Assembly (NCBI GenBank): GCA_025163595.1
Contig: CP104100.1
Span: 3,224,001 to 3,288,000 of the forward strand
Direction: 5' to 3'
Source of the DNA: Phaeobacter sp. G2
GTDB taxonomy: Bacteria > Pseudomonadota > Alphaproteobacteria > Rhodobacterales > Rhodobacteraceae
Length of the DNA stretch: 64,000 nucleotides
Shown: in pieces, positions 16,213 through 25,486 of the stretch
Numbering within the stretch: position 1 is the first letter of the stretch
How the letters are laid out: each line of letters begins with the position of its first letter
Notes under the pieces: generated by a model
Database searches by the model: none
Told to the model about the DNA's origin: nothing
The model's input: only the letters and a program-made list of their open reading frames with translations
Program-made: the position numbers and the translations under genes

Positions 16213-17655
16213 ATGGCCTTATTCCGCCCACCTTTTCGACCGAACTACGCACAGAAGCTATCGATTCTGGCGACACTGCCGCTTGTTGTTGCGGTGGCGG
16301 CAATTGCCCTGCTGGTCGCGTTTGAATCAAGGAGCTCAGCTGAGCGCGAGATCCAGGCGCTGCAACAGCAATTGCTGGCTGCCAAGAAGGCCGAACTGCG
16401 CAACTATGTGACTCAGGCGCGCAATGGGTTTTCCTTTATCTACGGTCGTGCCTCACCTGATGACAACGAGGCCAAGGAACAGGTCGCCCAGATTCTGTCT
16501 TCGATGATCTATGGCACGGATGGGTTCTTTTTTGTCTATGACTATGACGGCACCAATCTCGTCAGTCCGCGGCAGACAGAGTTCATCACACGAAACTGGT
16601 CGGGCCTCAAAGACAGCCAGGGCACCCCCGTAGTGGATGAATTCATCCGGCTGGCACGGCAAGGTGCCGGGTGGCACAGCTTTATGTGGCAAAAGCCCTC
16701 TACCGGGGAAGAAGCCCGGATGGTTGCCTATGTTGTTGGCCTGCAGGATTGGCAATGGGCTGTGGGCACTGGCGTGTTTATCGACGATGTGCTGGCTTCG
16801 GTCGCGGTTGCCCGTGCCGAGGTTGAAGCCCGGGTACAGCGTACCTTTTTGTATATTGGCGTCATCACCTTGGCCGCCCTGATCGTGGTTTTTGCCTCAG
16901 GTATGGTTCTCAACATCCGCGAACGTCGCCTGGCCGATGCCAAGCTCAAGGAGCTGACCCAACGTGTCTTTGACGCCCAGGAAGAAGAGCGCGGGCGGGT
17001 GGCGCGGGAATTGCACGACGGCATCAGTCAAATCCTGGTCGGGGTACGCTACGCGCTGGACAATGCCAGTCGCCGTCTCAAGCGCGGCGAACTGGATCGC
17101 GGATTGCCCCCCCTGGACAAAGGCATCGACGATCTGGCCAACGCAATTACCGAGGTCCGTCGCATCAGCCGTGACCTGCGCCCCCGCGTGCTGGATGACC
17201 TGGGGTTGGGCCCCGCACTCAAGGCCTTGACCGATGATTTTTCTACCCGCACCGGCATCCACTCAGAATTCAGCACTGTGGTCTTTCGCAACCGGCTCGA
17301 CCCGGAGGCCAAGATCGCGCTCTACCGGATTGCCCAAGAGGCCCTAATGAATATCGAGCGCCATTCTGATGCTAGTGAAATGACCATGGATCTGCGCGGC
17401 CACGCCAAGGGCGTTACCATGCGTATCACCGATAACGGTCGCGGATTGCCGCTCGATCAGGACCGCACCGGCCCAGGGATTGGCCTGCGCAACATCCAGG
17501 AACGGATAGAGCAGCTTGACGGCACCTTACGCATTCTGTCATCACGTGGCACCCAAAGCGGCACCATGATCGAAGCCACCCTCCCCCTTAGCCACCTTCT
17601 GGCCCCGGGGGAATCCCTTGGCGCGGATCTGGGGAGCAAGTCGGTTGAAGGCTGA
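16213..17655 (+). CDS. Cache-domain sensor histidine kinase, NarX/DegS type
   Basis: 480 residues. Membrane segments lie at about 17-37 and 215-240; between them a periplasmic single-Cache domain includes GTDGFFFVYDYDGTNLVSP and WQWAVGTGVFIDDV. The cytoplasmic part has a HisKA_3 helix, EERGRVARELHDGISQILVG, with His268, then a HATPase domain with ITDNGRGLP and GIGLRNIQERIEQLDG. I start at 16213 (MALFRPPF); an ATG 30 codons upstream gives a non-conserved extension. Single-Cache domains commonly sense small carboxylates. Its place opposite the TRAP operon suggests it detects the transported acid and signals to the NarL-type regulator 53 bases downstream. Confidence 0.85.
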   Translation: MALFRPPFRPNYAQKLSILATLPLVVAVAAIALLVAFESRSSAEREIQALQQQLLAAKKAELRNYVTQARNGFSFIYGRASPDDNEAKEQVAQILSSMIYGTDGFFFVYDYDGTNLVSPRQTEFITRNWSGLKDSQGTPVVDEFIRLARQGAGWHSFMWQKPSTGEEARMVAYVVGLQDWQWAVGTGVFIDDVLASVAVARAEVEARVQRTFLYIGVITLAALIVVFASGMVLNIRERRLADAKLKELTQRVFDAQEEERGRVARELHDGISQILVGVRYALDNASRRLKRGELDRGLPPLDKGIDDLANAITEVRRISRDLRPRVLDDLGLGPALKALTDDFSTRTGIHSEFSTVVFRNRLDPEAKIALYRIAQEALMNIERHSDASEMTMDLRGHAKGVTMRITDNGRGLPLDQDRTGPGIGLRNIQERIEQLDGTLRILSSRGTQSGTMIEATLPLSHLLAPGESLGADLGSKSVEG

Positions 17656-17708
17656 CGCCTCTGCTTCAGTACAAGACCGATGCGCCGCTTTCGACCAAAG
17701 GGAAAGAG

Positions 17709-18353
17709 ATGAGCACCACAGTTCGCGTTTTAATCGTCGATGATCACCCGATGGTCGCCGAAGGCATCCAATCGATCCTAGAGAGCTATGACGACATTGA
17801 GGTGCTCGCCTGCCTCAAGGATGGAGCTGAGGCGGTGGAACAAGCCCCGGCTCTTGCACCGGACGTTATTCTGATGGACCTGAACATGCCCCGGCTTGGC
17901 GGTTTAAGCGCCACCGAGATGATTTTGGAGCGCCAACCAGAAACCCGAATTGTCATCCTGACGATGCATGACAGCCCTGAATATATCTCCACTGCGCTGA
18001 GCCATGGCGCGCTGGGGTATATCCTAAAAGATGTGCCCACCGAAGAGATCAAGCAGGCCATTGATACAGTAATGAGCGGTGAACGGTATCTCTGCACAGG
18101 CGCCCAGGGCTCGCTCGAACCCAAGGATGGCGAGACGCGCGAAGCGCTCACCGGGCGCGAGCAGACCATCCTGTTGGAACTGGCCCAGGGTAAATCAAAC
18201 AAGGAAGTCGCCCTGGCACTGGATATCTCGGTGCGCACGGTTGAGACCCACCGCAAAAACATCAAGCGCAAGCTGGGCATTTCCTCAACCGCAGGCCTGA
18301 CCCGCTATGCGCTGGAACATGGCGTCCTGCAGGGCACCGGCCACGAATTCTGA
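17709..18353 (+). CDS. NarL/FixJ-family response regulator
   Basis: 214 residues. The receiver domain has VDDHPMVAEGI, phosphoacceptor Asp57 in LMDLNMPRLGG and Lys107 in YILKDVPTEEI. A LuxR-type HTH follows: LTGREQTILLELAQGKSNKE and VRTVETHRKNIKRKLG. It is the partner of the Cache histidine kinase just upstream and very probably regulates the divergent TRAP operon through the dyad at 16060-16079. Confidence 0.9.
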   Translation: MSTTVRVLIVDDHPMVAEGIQSILESYDDIEVLACLKDGAEAVEQAPALAPDVILMDLNMPRLGGLSATEMILERQPETRIVILTMHDSPEYISTALSHGALGYILKDVPTEEIKQAIDTVMSGERYLCTGAQGSLEPKDGETREALTGREQTILLELAQGKSNKEVALALDISVRTVETHRKNIKRKLGISSTAGLTRYALEHGVLQGTGHEF

Positions 18354-18593
18354 GGCCGCGCGCGCGCCGGTTTTGCCCCGCTCCAGAGCGCCATTTCCTT
18401 GCCGTCACAGCTGAGGCACCTTAGGCGCAAAGACCCCGGTTCGGCCACTTTCGGCGGGCAAAACAGCGCTGGGGAATGGAAAGAAGGGAACGAAAGATCA
18501 CAATTCGCACCCAAACATTCCGATAATTCCCAAAAACCGACCCCTTGCGCAAGAAAATGTCCGAAATGAGAGGGCTTTCGATCCTTTTGCCTG

Positions 18594-18620
18594 TTGACGC
18601 CCCGCCAAAGCAATCATAAT
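18594..18620 (+). promoter_or_regulatory. Probable ilvBN promoter
   Basis: TTGACG at 18594-18599 and CATAAT at 18615-18620 resemble -35 and -10 boxes, with a short 15-base spacer (16-17 if the -10 is shifted by one or two bases). They lie just ahead of the leader peptide, whose ribosome binding site AAAGGAG is at 18638-18644. Between 18354 and here I see no gene. Confidence 0.5.
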
Positions 18621-18653
18621 GTCCGCTGCAACGCAGTAAAGGAGAGCCTGGCA

Positions 18654-18701
18654 ATGACCAGCCTAGTCGTAATTGTAGGAACCAAGCGCATGGGCCGGTA
18701 A
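18654..18701 (+). CDS. ilvBN leader peptide
   Basis: A 15-codon ORF, MTSLVVIVGTKRMGR, with a good AAAGGAG ribosome binding site nine bases upstream. Five consecutive codons are Leu-Val-Val-Ile-Val, the three branched-chain amino acids made by the downstream pathway. Ribosome stalling here when these are scarce would control the attenuator that follows. Such leaders are well known for ilv operons of proteobacteria. Confidence 0.85.
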   Translation: MTSLVVIVGTKRMGR

Positions 18702-18757
18702 CGGTAGACCACAATCAAACCCATGCGCCTCCCCTAGAATTAGCGGAGGCTTTTTTT
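18686..18757 (+). promoter_or_regulatory. ilvBN transcription attenuator
   Basis: The terminator is GCCTCC-C-CTA, loop GAAT, TAG-C-GGAGGC followed by seven T at 18751-18757. A competing 9-bp helix pairs GCGCATGGG (18686-18694, inside the end of the leader ORF) with CCCATGCGC (18720-18728), whose last bases overlap the terminator arm. A ribosome stalled on the Leu/Val/Ile codons leaves the first segment free, favouring readthrough; a ribosome reaching the stop covers it, favouring termination. Confidence 0.8.
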
Positions 18758-18797
18758 ATGCGTAATGGACGATGCCGCCAATTGGAGCAAAAAGCAG

Positions 18798-20549
18798 ATG
18801 ACACGTGAAATGACCGGCGCAAAGATGATAGTCGAAGCCCTGAAGGAACAGGGCGTCGACACAGTTTTCGGATACCCAGGTGGCGCCGTACTTCCGATCT
18901 ACGACGAAATTTTCCTGCAAAATGACATTCGCCACATCCTGGTGCGTCACGAGCAGGGCGCGGTCCATGCCGCCGAAGGCTATGCCCGCTCCACCGGCAA
19001 GCCCGGCGTTGTGCTGGTGACCTCTGGCCCCGGCGCTACCAATGCGGTGACCGGCCTGACCGATGCGTTGCTGGATTCCATTCCGCTGGTGGTTCTCACC
19101 GGCCAGGTTCCCACCTTTATGATCGGCTCGGATGCCTTTCAGGAGGCCGACACTGTTGGCATCACCCGCCCCTGCACCAAGCACAACTGGCTGGTGAAAG
19201 ACACCGACAAGCTGGCCGCAACCCTGCACGAAGGCTTTCATGTCGCCACCTCGGGTCGCCCCGGCCCCGTTCTGATCGACATCCCCAAAGATGTGCAGTT
19301 TGCCACCGGCACCTATGAGCCAGCCAAACCAAGCGCTTCGCGCTATCAGCCCATCGTCAAAGGCGATATGGAAGAAATCACCGAACTGGTCGCCGCGATT
19401 GAGGCCGCTGAACGCCCCGTTTTCTATACCGGCGGTGGCGTGATCAACTCCGGCCCTGCCGCCTGCCAACTGCTGCGCGAACTGGTGGATAGCACCGGCA
19501 TTCCAATCACCTCGACCCTGATGGGATTGGGGGCCTATCCGGCCTCAGGCGAGAACTGGTTGGGCATGCTGGGCATGCATGGGCTTTATGAGGCCAACCT
19601 GGCGATGCATGACTGCGATCTGATGATCAATATCGGCGCCCGTTTTGACGACCGGATCACTGGCCGTATCGATGCCTTCAGCCCAAATTCCAAAAAGGCC
19701 CACATCGATATCGACCCCTCTTCGATCAACAAGGTGATCCGCATCGACATCCCAATTGTCGGTGACGTGGGCCATGTTCTGGAGGATCTGCTCAAGGTTT
19801 GGAAGGCGCGTGGCCGCAAGGTGAACCGCGAAGCCATTGCCAAATGGCAAAAACAGATCAGCGAATGGCGTGGGGTCAATTGCTTGGCCTATACCGGGTC
19901 GCAAAAGACCATCAAGCCACAGTATGCCCTGGAACGGCTCGAAGCCCTGACCAAGGACCATGATCGCTATATCACCACCGAGGTTGGCCAGCATCAGATG
20001 TGGGCGGCGCAATACCTCAACTTTGAAGACCCAAACCGCTGGATGACCTCCGGCGGGCTTGGCACCATGGGCTATGGCTTCCCCGCTTCGATCGGGGTGC
20101 AGATGGCGCACCCGGACGCGTTGGTGATCAACGTCGCCGGTGAAGCCTCGTGGTTGATGAACATGCAGGAGATGGGCACCGCTGCCCAGTATCGCCTGCC
20201 GGTGAAACAGTTCATCCTCAACAACGAACGTCTGGGCATGGTGCGCCAGTGGCAGGAGCTGCTGCACGGCGAACGGTACAGCCATTCCTGGTCTGAATCG
20301 CTGCCTGATTTTGTAAAACTGGCCGAGGCCTTTGGCGCCAAGGGCATCTTGTGCTCTGACCCCGCTGATCTGGACGACGCCATCATGGAAATGATCAACC
20401 ACGACGGGCCAGTGATCTTTGACTGTCTGGTGGAAAAGCACGAGAACTGCTTCCCGATGATCCCATCAGGCAAGGCCCATAATGAGATGCTGATGGGCGA
20501 AGCCGACACCCAGGGCGTGATCCAGTCCGGTGGCGCGGTTTTGGTCTAA
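18798..20549 (+). CDS. ilvB: Acetolactate synthase, large catalytic subunit
   Basis: 583 residues. Acetohydroxyacid synthase joins two pyruvates, or pyruvate and 2-oxobutyrate, in the first shared step of Val, Leu and Ile synthesis. Visible motifs are FGYPGGAVLPIYDEIF, the catalytic glutamate in RHEQGAVHAAEGYARS, the FAD/ThDP segments GLGAYPASGENWLGMLGMHG and the metal/ThDP motif around NVAGEASWLMNMQEMGTAAQ. In that last motif the usual GD is GE, a substitution to note. I start at 18798, where GGAGC lies upstream and the conserved MTGAKMIVEAL follows; an ATG 11 codons upstream sits right after the terminator. The small subunit follows. Confidence 0.92.
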   Translation: MTREMTGAKMIVEALKEQGVDTVFGYPGGAVLPIYDEIFLQNDIRHILVRHEQGAVHAAEGYARSTGKPGVVLVTSGPGATNAVTGLTDALLDSIPLVVLTGQVPTFMIGSDAFQEADTVGITRPCTKHNWLVKDTDKLAATLHEGFHVATSGRPGPVLIDIPKDVQFATGTYEPAKPSASRYQPIVKGDMEEITELVAAIEAAERPVFYTGGGVINSGPAACQLLRELVDSTGIPITSTLMGLGAYPASGENWLGMLGMHGLYEANLAMHDCDLMINIGARFDDRITGRIDAFSPNSKKAHIDIDPSSINKVIRIDIPIVGDVGHVLEDLLKVWKARGRKVNREAIAKWQKQISEWRGVNCLAYTGSQKTIKPQYALERLEALTKDHDRYITTEVGQHQMWAAQYLNFEDPNRWMTSGGLGTMGYGFPASIGVQMAHPDALVINVAGEASWLMNMQEMGTAAQYRLPVKQFILNNERLGMVRQWQELLHGERYSHSWSESLPDFVKLAEAFGAKGILCSDPADLDDAIMEMINHDGPVIFDCLVEKHENCFPMIPSGKAHNEMLMGEADTQGVIQSGGAVLV

Positions 20550-20626
20550 CTTTAGCCCAGCTACAGAATTTGCAGGGCGGTTGCGCCCTGCCCCGTACTT
20601 TGGCCCGAATTCAGAAAGGGACATAA

Positions 20627-21187
20627 ATGTCTGCCCTACATATCAAAAAAGGCTCCACCCGCCATTCTGCCTATAACCTACGCCCCACATTTTCGGATGT
20701 TCAGGAAAAACACACTCTGGCGGTTCTGGTCGAAAACGAACCCGGCGTTCTGGCCCGTGTCATCGGCCTGTTTGCCGGTCGTGGCTATAACATCGAAAGC
20801 CTCACCGTCGCCGAAGTGGATCACACCGGGCATCTGTCCCGCATCACTGTGGTGACCACCGGCACCCCTCAGGTGATCGAGCAGATCAAGGCTCAGCTTG
20901 GCCGTATCGTATCGGTCTATGAGGTCCATGACCTCACCGTTGAGGGCGCATCGGTCGAGCGCGAGCTGGCCATTTTCAAAGTGGCCGGAGAGGGTGACAA
21001 GCGGGTCGAAGCCCTGCGCCTGGCCGATATTTTCCGGGCCAATGTGGTCGACAGCACCTTGAACAGCTTCATCTTCGAAATCACCGGAGCACCGGAGAAG
21101 ATTGACGCCTTTGCCGATCTGATGCGGCCTTTGGGTCTGACAGAAGTTGCGCGAACCGGCGTTGCAGCGCTGCTGCGCGGCGCCTGA
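20627..21187 (+). CDS. ilvN: Acetolactate synthase, small regulatory subunit
   Basis: 186 residues. An ACT domain near the N-terminus (HTLAVLVENEPGVLARVIGLFAGRGYNIESLTV) is followed by the typical C-terminal domain with ELAIFKVAG and IFEITGAPEKIDAFADLM. The subunit activates the catalytic subunit and confers valine feedback inhibition. It has a strong AAAGGGA ribosome binding site and starts 77 bases after ilvB; a clear terminator follows. Confidence 0.93.
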   Translation: MSALHIKKGSTRHSAYNLRPTFSDVQEKHTLAVLVENEPGVLARVIGLFAGRGYNIESLTVAEVDHTGHLSRITVVTTGTPQVIEQIKAQLGRIVSVYEVHDLTVEGASVERELAIFKVAGEGDKRVEALRLADIFRANVVDSTLNSFIFEITGAPEKIDAFADLMRPLGLTEVARTGVAALLRGA

Positions 21188-21212
21188 CAGCACGAACAAG
21201 AAAACGAGATGT

Positions 21213-21244
21213 AAAAAAGGCCGGTCCAATGACCGGCCTTTTTG
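21213..21244 (+). terminator. Intrinsic terminator of ilvBN
   Basis: AAAAAAGGCCGGTC, loop CAAT, GACCGGCCTTTTT: a perfect GC stem flanked by A and T runs 26 bases after the ilvN stop. The symmetric A/T flanks could also work on the other strand. Confidence 0.92.
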
Positions 21245-21389
21245 TGTTTTAGACTTACTGTCTCTCCTTGGCGATTCTCTCCAGGCCGTCCCTCCTTGCC
21301 GAAGGAGATCCAACACCATCAGAAGCCAGGCACCAGAACTGAGGCCACACCTAAGGCCAAGGCCCGGTTGCCGTCACCTCAGACAAAGC

Positions 21390-21899
21390 TCAGGCGCGAC
21401 GCAACCGACCAGCTGCATCCAATGGAAAGGCAATGATGTTCTGCGCCTCATCGTCATCGGTCAAAGGCGAAACGCGGCTGTGGGATTGCTCCGCCTCTTC
21501 CCGTCTCACCCCAGCCGCGCTTGTCCGCTCCAACCGAACGGGGGACACTGGCCTTTCCGCGACCGCGACGCATGTTGCAGCGGTGGCTGTGACAGGTATG
21601 TCGCATGACGCCCCCTCCTGCGCCACCAGCTTAAGCGATGAGCCCGCACATGCCTTTTTGCTGGCAACAGCAAGATCCTCTGCCAGACTAGGACAGCCAG
21701 GTTCCTGAAGAACCTGAATATCCAACGCCACACGTAGATCATTTTCCAACGTCAACTCGAACGACACCCAGTCACCAGAACGGATTGCAAAATTATCAAA
21801 GGTACCCACATGGGTGTAGAATGCCAAATCCCCCTGATCTTCGCACCAAATAATTGCTTTTCCAGCTGTCGCGTCACTCCAAAGAACAATTCCAATCAT
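21390..21899 (-). CDS. Hypothetical protein with degenerate cold-shock-like N-terminus
   Basis: 169 residues. I start at 21899, where GAGGA lies six bases before the ATG; a frame extension to 21983 lacks a ribosome binding site. Residues 1-70 follow the cold-shock-domain pattern: GIVLWSDATAGKAIIW in place of the first strand and RNP1, GDLAFYTH in place of RNP2, then IRSGDWVSFEL and DIQVL. The aromatic RNP residues are mostly changed, so nucleic-acid binding is uncertain. The C-terminal 100 residues are low in hydrophobic residues and seem disordered. It converges on ilvN. No known family recognised with confidence. Confidence 0.55.
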   Translation of the reverse strand: MIGIVLWSDATAGKAIIWCEDQGDLAFYTHVGTFDNFAIRSGDWVSFELTLENDLRVALDIQVLQEPGCPSLAEDLAVASKKACAGSSLKLVAQEGASCDIPVTATAATCVAVAERPVSPVRLERTSAAGVRREEAEQSHSRVSPLTDDDEAQNIIAFPLDAAGRLRRA

Positions 21900-22100
21900 A
21901 ACAGTCCTCGCATTCTGGACAGATCGAGTTTGGTTCAAAAGGCTCTGTTTCAACATCGTCAAAAATGCATCGACCCATTGCATTTTGTGTCTGCACCCCT
22001 AAGACTCTGACACAACTTAGAGACGGCATGACACGGATTAGCGTCCATACCCTCGAAATTCGTGACTATTCCGCCCAGAAAACAGGATACACAGGCTGCC

Positions 22101-22931
22101 ATGTCAGACACACTGGACCTCATAGGTCAAACAGACACTGCTTCGACACGGTCGCCGGCACAACTGCGCAATATGTTTGGCACCAATCTGCGTCACCTCG
22201 CGCAGCACTATCCTTCGGTTTCGGAACTGGCGCGGCGGCTTGGGATCAACAGAACCCAGTTCAACCGCTACATGTCCGGCGAGAGCTTTCCACGGCCGGA
22301 CATTCTTGACCGGATATGTAATTTTTTCGAAGTGGACGCCCGCATTTTGTTGGAACCGGTTGAGACAATCGGGCATCAGGGGAACATCCTTAACGGCCCG
22401 TTTCTCGCCGATTTTCTTGGCCACGGTATCCGCCAGGTCAACGAGGCAATGTTCCCGACAGGGTTCTATCGGTTCACCCGACGCAGTTTTGTCAACAGCG
22501 ACAAGTTTGTTATCGGGCTGGTCCATGTGTTCCGCTCTGGCAAGGCTGCAACCTTTATCAAAGGCTACGAGGCGCGCGAAGCGATGCGCTACCAGGGCCT
22601 GTCCGACGCCCCCAAGCGGCGCGAGTTTCGAGGTATTCTGACCTCCCATGAGGACGGCGTTGCCTTTGTCATCTCACGACGCCACGCTATGACCTATTCG
22701 TTCAACTACCTGGCGCGGGTTGGGTCTTTGGAAAACAACTTCTGGCTTGGCTATGTGGCGCGCACCGTGCGCGACGGCAGCGGTGAGCGGGTTACACGTA
22801 TGGTCTACGAACATCTGGGGAGGGACATAGGCAGCGCGCTCAAGGTGGCACGCACAGCCGGATTTTCCACCGCCGAAGATCTGCTGCCCTACCACCGCCA
22901 CCTGCTGCGCCCGGATGACCCCTTCAGCTAA
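22101..22931 (+). CDS. XRE-family helix-turn-helix regulator
   Basis: 276 residues. A helix-turn-helix is at about 30-75: LRHLAQHYPSVSELARRLGINRTQFNRYMSGESFPRPDIL. The remaining 200 residues are a separate domain with FRSGKAATFIKGYEAREAMR and GVAFVISRRHAMTYSFNYLA that I do not recognise but which looks globular and ligand-binding. I choose the ATG at 22101 (MSDTLDL); another, 13 codons upstream, adds a proline-rich, unlikely extension. It stands alone, converging with the DUF2189 gene, so its targets are unknown. Confidence 0.75.
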   Translation: MSDTLDLIGQTDTASTRSPAQLRNMFGTNLRHLAQHYPSVSELARRLGINRTQFNRYMSGESFPRPDILDRICNFFEVDARILLEPVETIGHQGNILNGPFLADFLGHGIRQVNEAMFPTGFYRFTRRSFVNSDKFVIGLVHVFRSGKAATFIKGYEAREAMRYQGLSDAPKRREFRGILTSHEDGVAFVISRRHAMTYSFNYLARVGSLENNFWLGYVARTVRDGSGERVTRMVYEHLGRDIGSALKVARTAGFSTAEDLLPYHRHLLRPDDPFS

Positions 22932-22979
22932 GGCCATAGCCCCAGGCGCTCCCCTTTGCCGTTGCCGGGCGCAGCTTGG

Positions 22980-23744
22980 TCAACGGGCAATCTGGCGGTA
23001 GATATGCCAGGTGGCATGCCCCAGCAGAGGCAGCACCAGGAACAGCCCGGCAAACCCGGGCAAGAGCGCCGCGAAGGTCAAAACCGAAATCGCCCCCGCC
23101 CAGAACATCATCAACAGGAAGTTTCTCTGCACGTAGGTAAAACTGGCGATCATCGCGGTGACAAAATCAACTTCGCGGTCCAGAAGCAGCGGCAGCGAAA
23201 TCACCGTAATCATATAGAGCAGCAACGCAAAAAGCGCCCCAACCAGGCTGCCGACGCCCAGCATCAGCGCCCCGTTCAGCGACAAAAACACCTCCAGCGA
23301 GCTGGAAATATTGGTCATCGTCGAAAGCCCCAGAAACAGCGCAAAGATCATATGGCCCAAAAAGAACCAGAACAGAAACACCACAATAATAATGGCGCAG
23401 ATCGAGGGCAGCTGGCGTCGGCTTTGAAGCAGAATTACGCCCAGAATACCCCCGGCATCCATTGGCTCCCCCTGTTCCAGACGATGCGAAACCTCATAGA
23501 GCCCAACCGCGGCAAAGGGGCCGATCAATGGAAAGCCAATGGCGGCAAGCACCAGCCAGAATGTGGTTCCCGTTTGCAGGGTTATCCAGATCATCGCCCA
23601 GCCAGCCAGCACATAGACCCCGGAGAAAAACAGCCCGTATCCGGGTTTTTTGCAAAAATCCTGCCAGCCACATTTTAGCGCCTGCGCCAAAATCTCGGCC
23701 CGCATTGGCTGCAGGTCCGGCACTCCAAAAGCTTTCTCACTCAC
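22980..23744 (-). CDS. DUF2189 family integral membrane protein
   Basis: 254 residues with about six hydrophobic segments. The start ([23 protein letters not shown]) and [43 protein letters not shown] and [18 protein letters not shown] match the DUF2189 pattern, a group of inner-membrane proteins common in Alphaproteobacteria with no established function. The gene lies 49 bases after the amidase start region on the same strand and may be co-transcribed with the amidase. Confidence 0.8.
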   Translation of the reverse strand: MSEKAFGVPDLQPMRAEILAQALKCGWQDFCKKPGYGLFFSGVYVLAGWAMIWITLQTGTTFWLVLAAIGFPLIGPFAAVGLYEVSHRLEQGEPMDAGGILGVILLQSRRQLPSICAIIIVVFLFWFFLGHMIFALFLGLSTMTNISSSLEVFLSLNGALMLGVGSLVGALFALLLYMITVISLPLLLDREVDFVTAMIASFTYVQRNFLLMMFWAGAISVLTFAALLPGFAGLFLVLPLLGHATWHIYRQIAR

Positions 23745-23793
23745 TCAATTCTCCTCCCCAGAAAAATGTCTCGTGTTCTGTTTTCCCCTAGGA

Positions 23794-25191
23794 TCACCCC
23801 AGGGGCGGCGGGGCGTTCTGTGGCAGCAGGCTGGCTTGATGATAGCCCTGCCCCAGCGCCAGCAGGTTTTGATCCTGTCCCTGCGCCGCAAAGATCTGCA
23901 CCCCCATAGGCAGCCCGGTTTGGCCAAAACCGGCAGGAACCGCCAGACAGGGCAGCCCCAGCAGGCTGACCGGTGTCACAACCTGCATCCAACGGTGATA
24001 GCTGTCCATCGCGACGCCATTGATGTCACGCGGATAGTCCAGATCCAGCGCAAAGGGCCAGACCTGCGCCGATGGCAAAACCAGCGCATCATAGCTTTGA
24101 AACAACTCCGTGGCCCGGCGCTGCCAATCAGAGCGCAGATCCGAGGCCTGCTGTATCTGCTGGGCGCTAAATGACAGGCCCCGGTCCAACTCCCAGATCG
24201 CCGTCTCTTTCAGGCTTGCCCGGTGCCCCTCAAGGGCACGCAGGCCGGCAGCCACCGCAAAAGACCGCAGGGTAATCCAGGACTCCCAGATCTGCTCTGC
24301 GGAAAATGGTGCAGGCACAGTTTCGACCCGGTGACCGAGGTTGCGCAGATGCGCCAGGGCCTTTTCGCTGGTTTCAAGCACACCAGGCTCCATCGGGAAG
24401 GCCCCGCCCCAATCGCCCAGCCAGCCGATACGCATCGGCGCGGGCTCTGGAAGCGGCAGCATTGTCTCGCGGCTTCGCGACAGCGGTTGGCGCGGATCAG
24501 GCCCGGACATCACGTCCAGCAACAGGGCAAGGTCTTCAGGGCTGCGTGCCATCGGGCCTGCGGTTGCCAGCTGATGCAGGAACAGGTCCCCGGTTGGTTC
24601 TGACGGAATCATGCCCCAGGTCGGGCGAAAGCCGTAGACATTGTTCCAGCCCGCCGGGTTGCGCAGGGATCCCATCATGTCAGAGCCATCGGCCAATGCG
24701 ACCAGCCCGGCAGACAGCGCCACCGCAGCCCCGCCAGAGGATCCGCCACAGCTACGGCCTGTGTCGAACGGATTGCGGGTGGCGCCATAAACAGGGTTGA
24801 ACGTATGAGAGCCCAGGCCAAACTCTGGCGTATTGGTTTTGCCAATAAAAATGGCCCCGGCGGCGCGCAGACGCGCCACAAAAAGCTCATCCTGTTGCGG
24901 CACAAAATCCCTGAACATGGGCGAGCCTTGGGTAGAGGCTATGCCTTTGACATTGGCCAGGTCCTTGATTGCCATTGGCAAACCATGCAGCACGCCGCGG
25001 GATTTGGCCTGATCAGCGGCAGCGGCTTCGGCCATCAGCACATCCCGGTCACGCAGGGCGACAATGGCATTCAGCTGCGGATTGACTGCATCAATCCGGT
25101 CCAGGGTTTCCTGCATCACCTGCACCGCGCTAAGCGCACCACTGCGCAGCTGTGTCACCAGCTCCAACGCCGATCCAAAGGGGTCATACAT
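23794..25191 (-). CDS. Amidase signature family protein
   Basis: 465 residues. The Ser-cisSer-Lys triad is visible: Lys in LPMAIKDLANVKGI, the Ser-rich loop GRSCGGSSGGAAVALSAG, and the nucleophile region GSDMMGSLRNPAGW. The family hydrolyses amide bonds of diverse substrates, from amino-acid amides to carbamates; GatA is a relative, but this gene lacks gatB/gatC neighbours, so it is more likely catabolic or detoxifying. Length is normal. The DUF2189 gene follows in the same direction. Confidence 0.85.
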   Translation of the reverse strand: MYDPFGSALELVTQLRSGALSAVQVMQETLDRIDAVNPQLNAIVALRDRDVLMAEAAAADQAKSRGVLHGLPMAIKDLANVKGIASTQGSPMFRDFVPQQDELFVARLRAAGAIFIGKTNTPEFGLGSHTFNPVYGATRNPFDTGRSCGGSSGGAAVALSAGLVALADGSDMMGSLRNPAGWNNVYGFRPTWGMIPSEPTGDLFLHQLATAGPMARSPEDLALLLDVMSGPDPRQPLSRSRETMLPLPEPAPMRIGWLGDWGGAFPMEPGVLETSEKALAHLRNLGHRVETVPAPFSAEQIWESWITLRSFAVAAGLRALEGHRASLKETAIWELDRGLSFSAQQIQQASDLRSDWQRRATELFQSYDALVLPSAQVWPFALDLDYPRDINGVAMDSYHRWMQVVTPVSLLGLPCLAVPAGFGQTGLPMGVQIFAAQGQDQNLLALGQGYHQASLLPQNAPPPLG

Positions 25192-25393
25192 GAAAATGCT
25201 CCTGCTATACTTATGGATCAGCCTAGCGCTGGAATTTACGTCTGAAAAGCTGCACCCAAGGCTAACCTTTTCATTCGCCTGGAAAAACGACTGTATCTGG
25301 CGGAAAATCCACCACCACTCACCCAGATCAGTGGCTACATCCTAAAAATCAGACAGGCAGGTAGACGGGCGGGTAGACAGGCACACAAGTAAC

Positions 25394-25423
25394 AAAAGGG
25401 TGCAGGGATTCTCCCTGCACCCG
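25394..25423 (-). terminator. Intrinsic terminator of prfB
   Basis: A 10-bp perfect stem GGGTGCAGGG / CCCTGCACCC with a five-base loop; on the minus strand it is followed by TTTTGTT. It lies 64 bases after the prfB stop. The stretch 25331-25383 next to it has short repeats of GGTAGAC and GACAGGC. Confidence 0.8.
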
Positions 25424-25486
25424 GACCTGTGTTCTTTGCCCCTTTTGAATGACGCCTTGTTTGCAAAACAAGGCACCCAAAACAGC

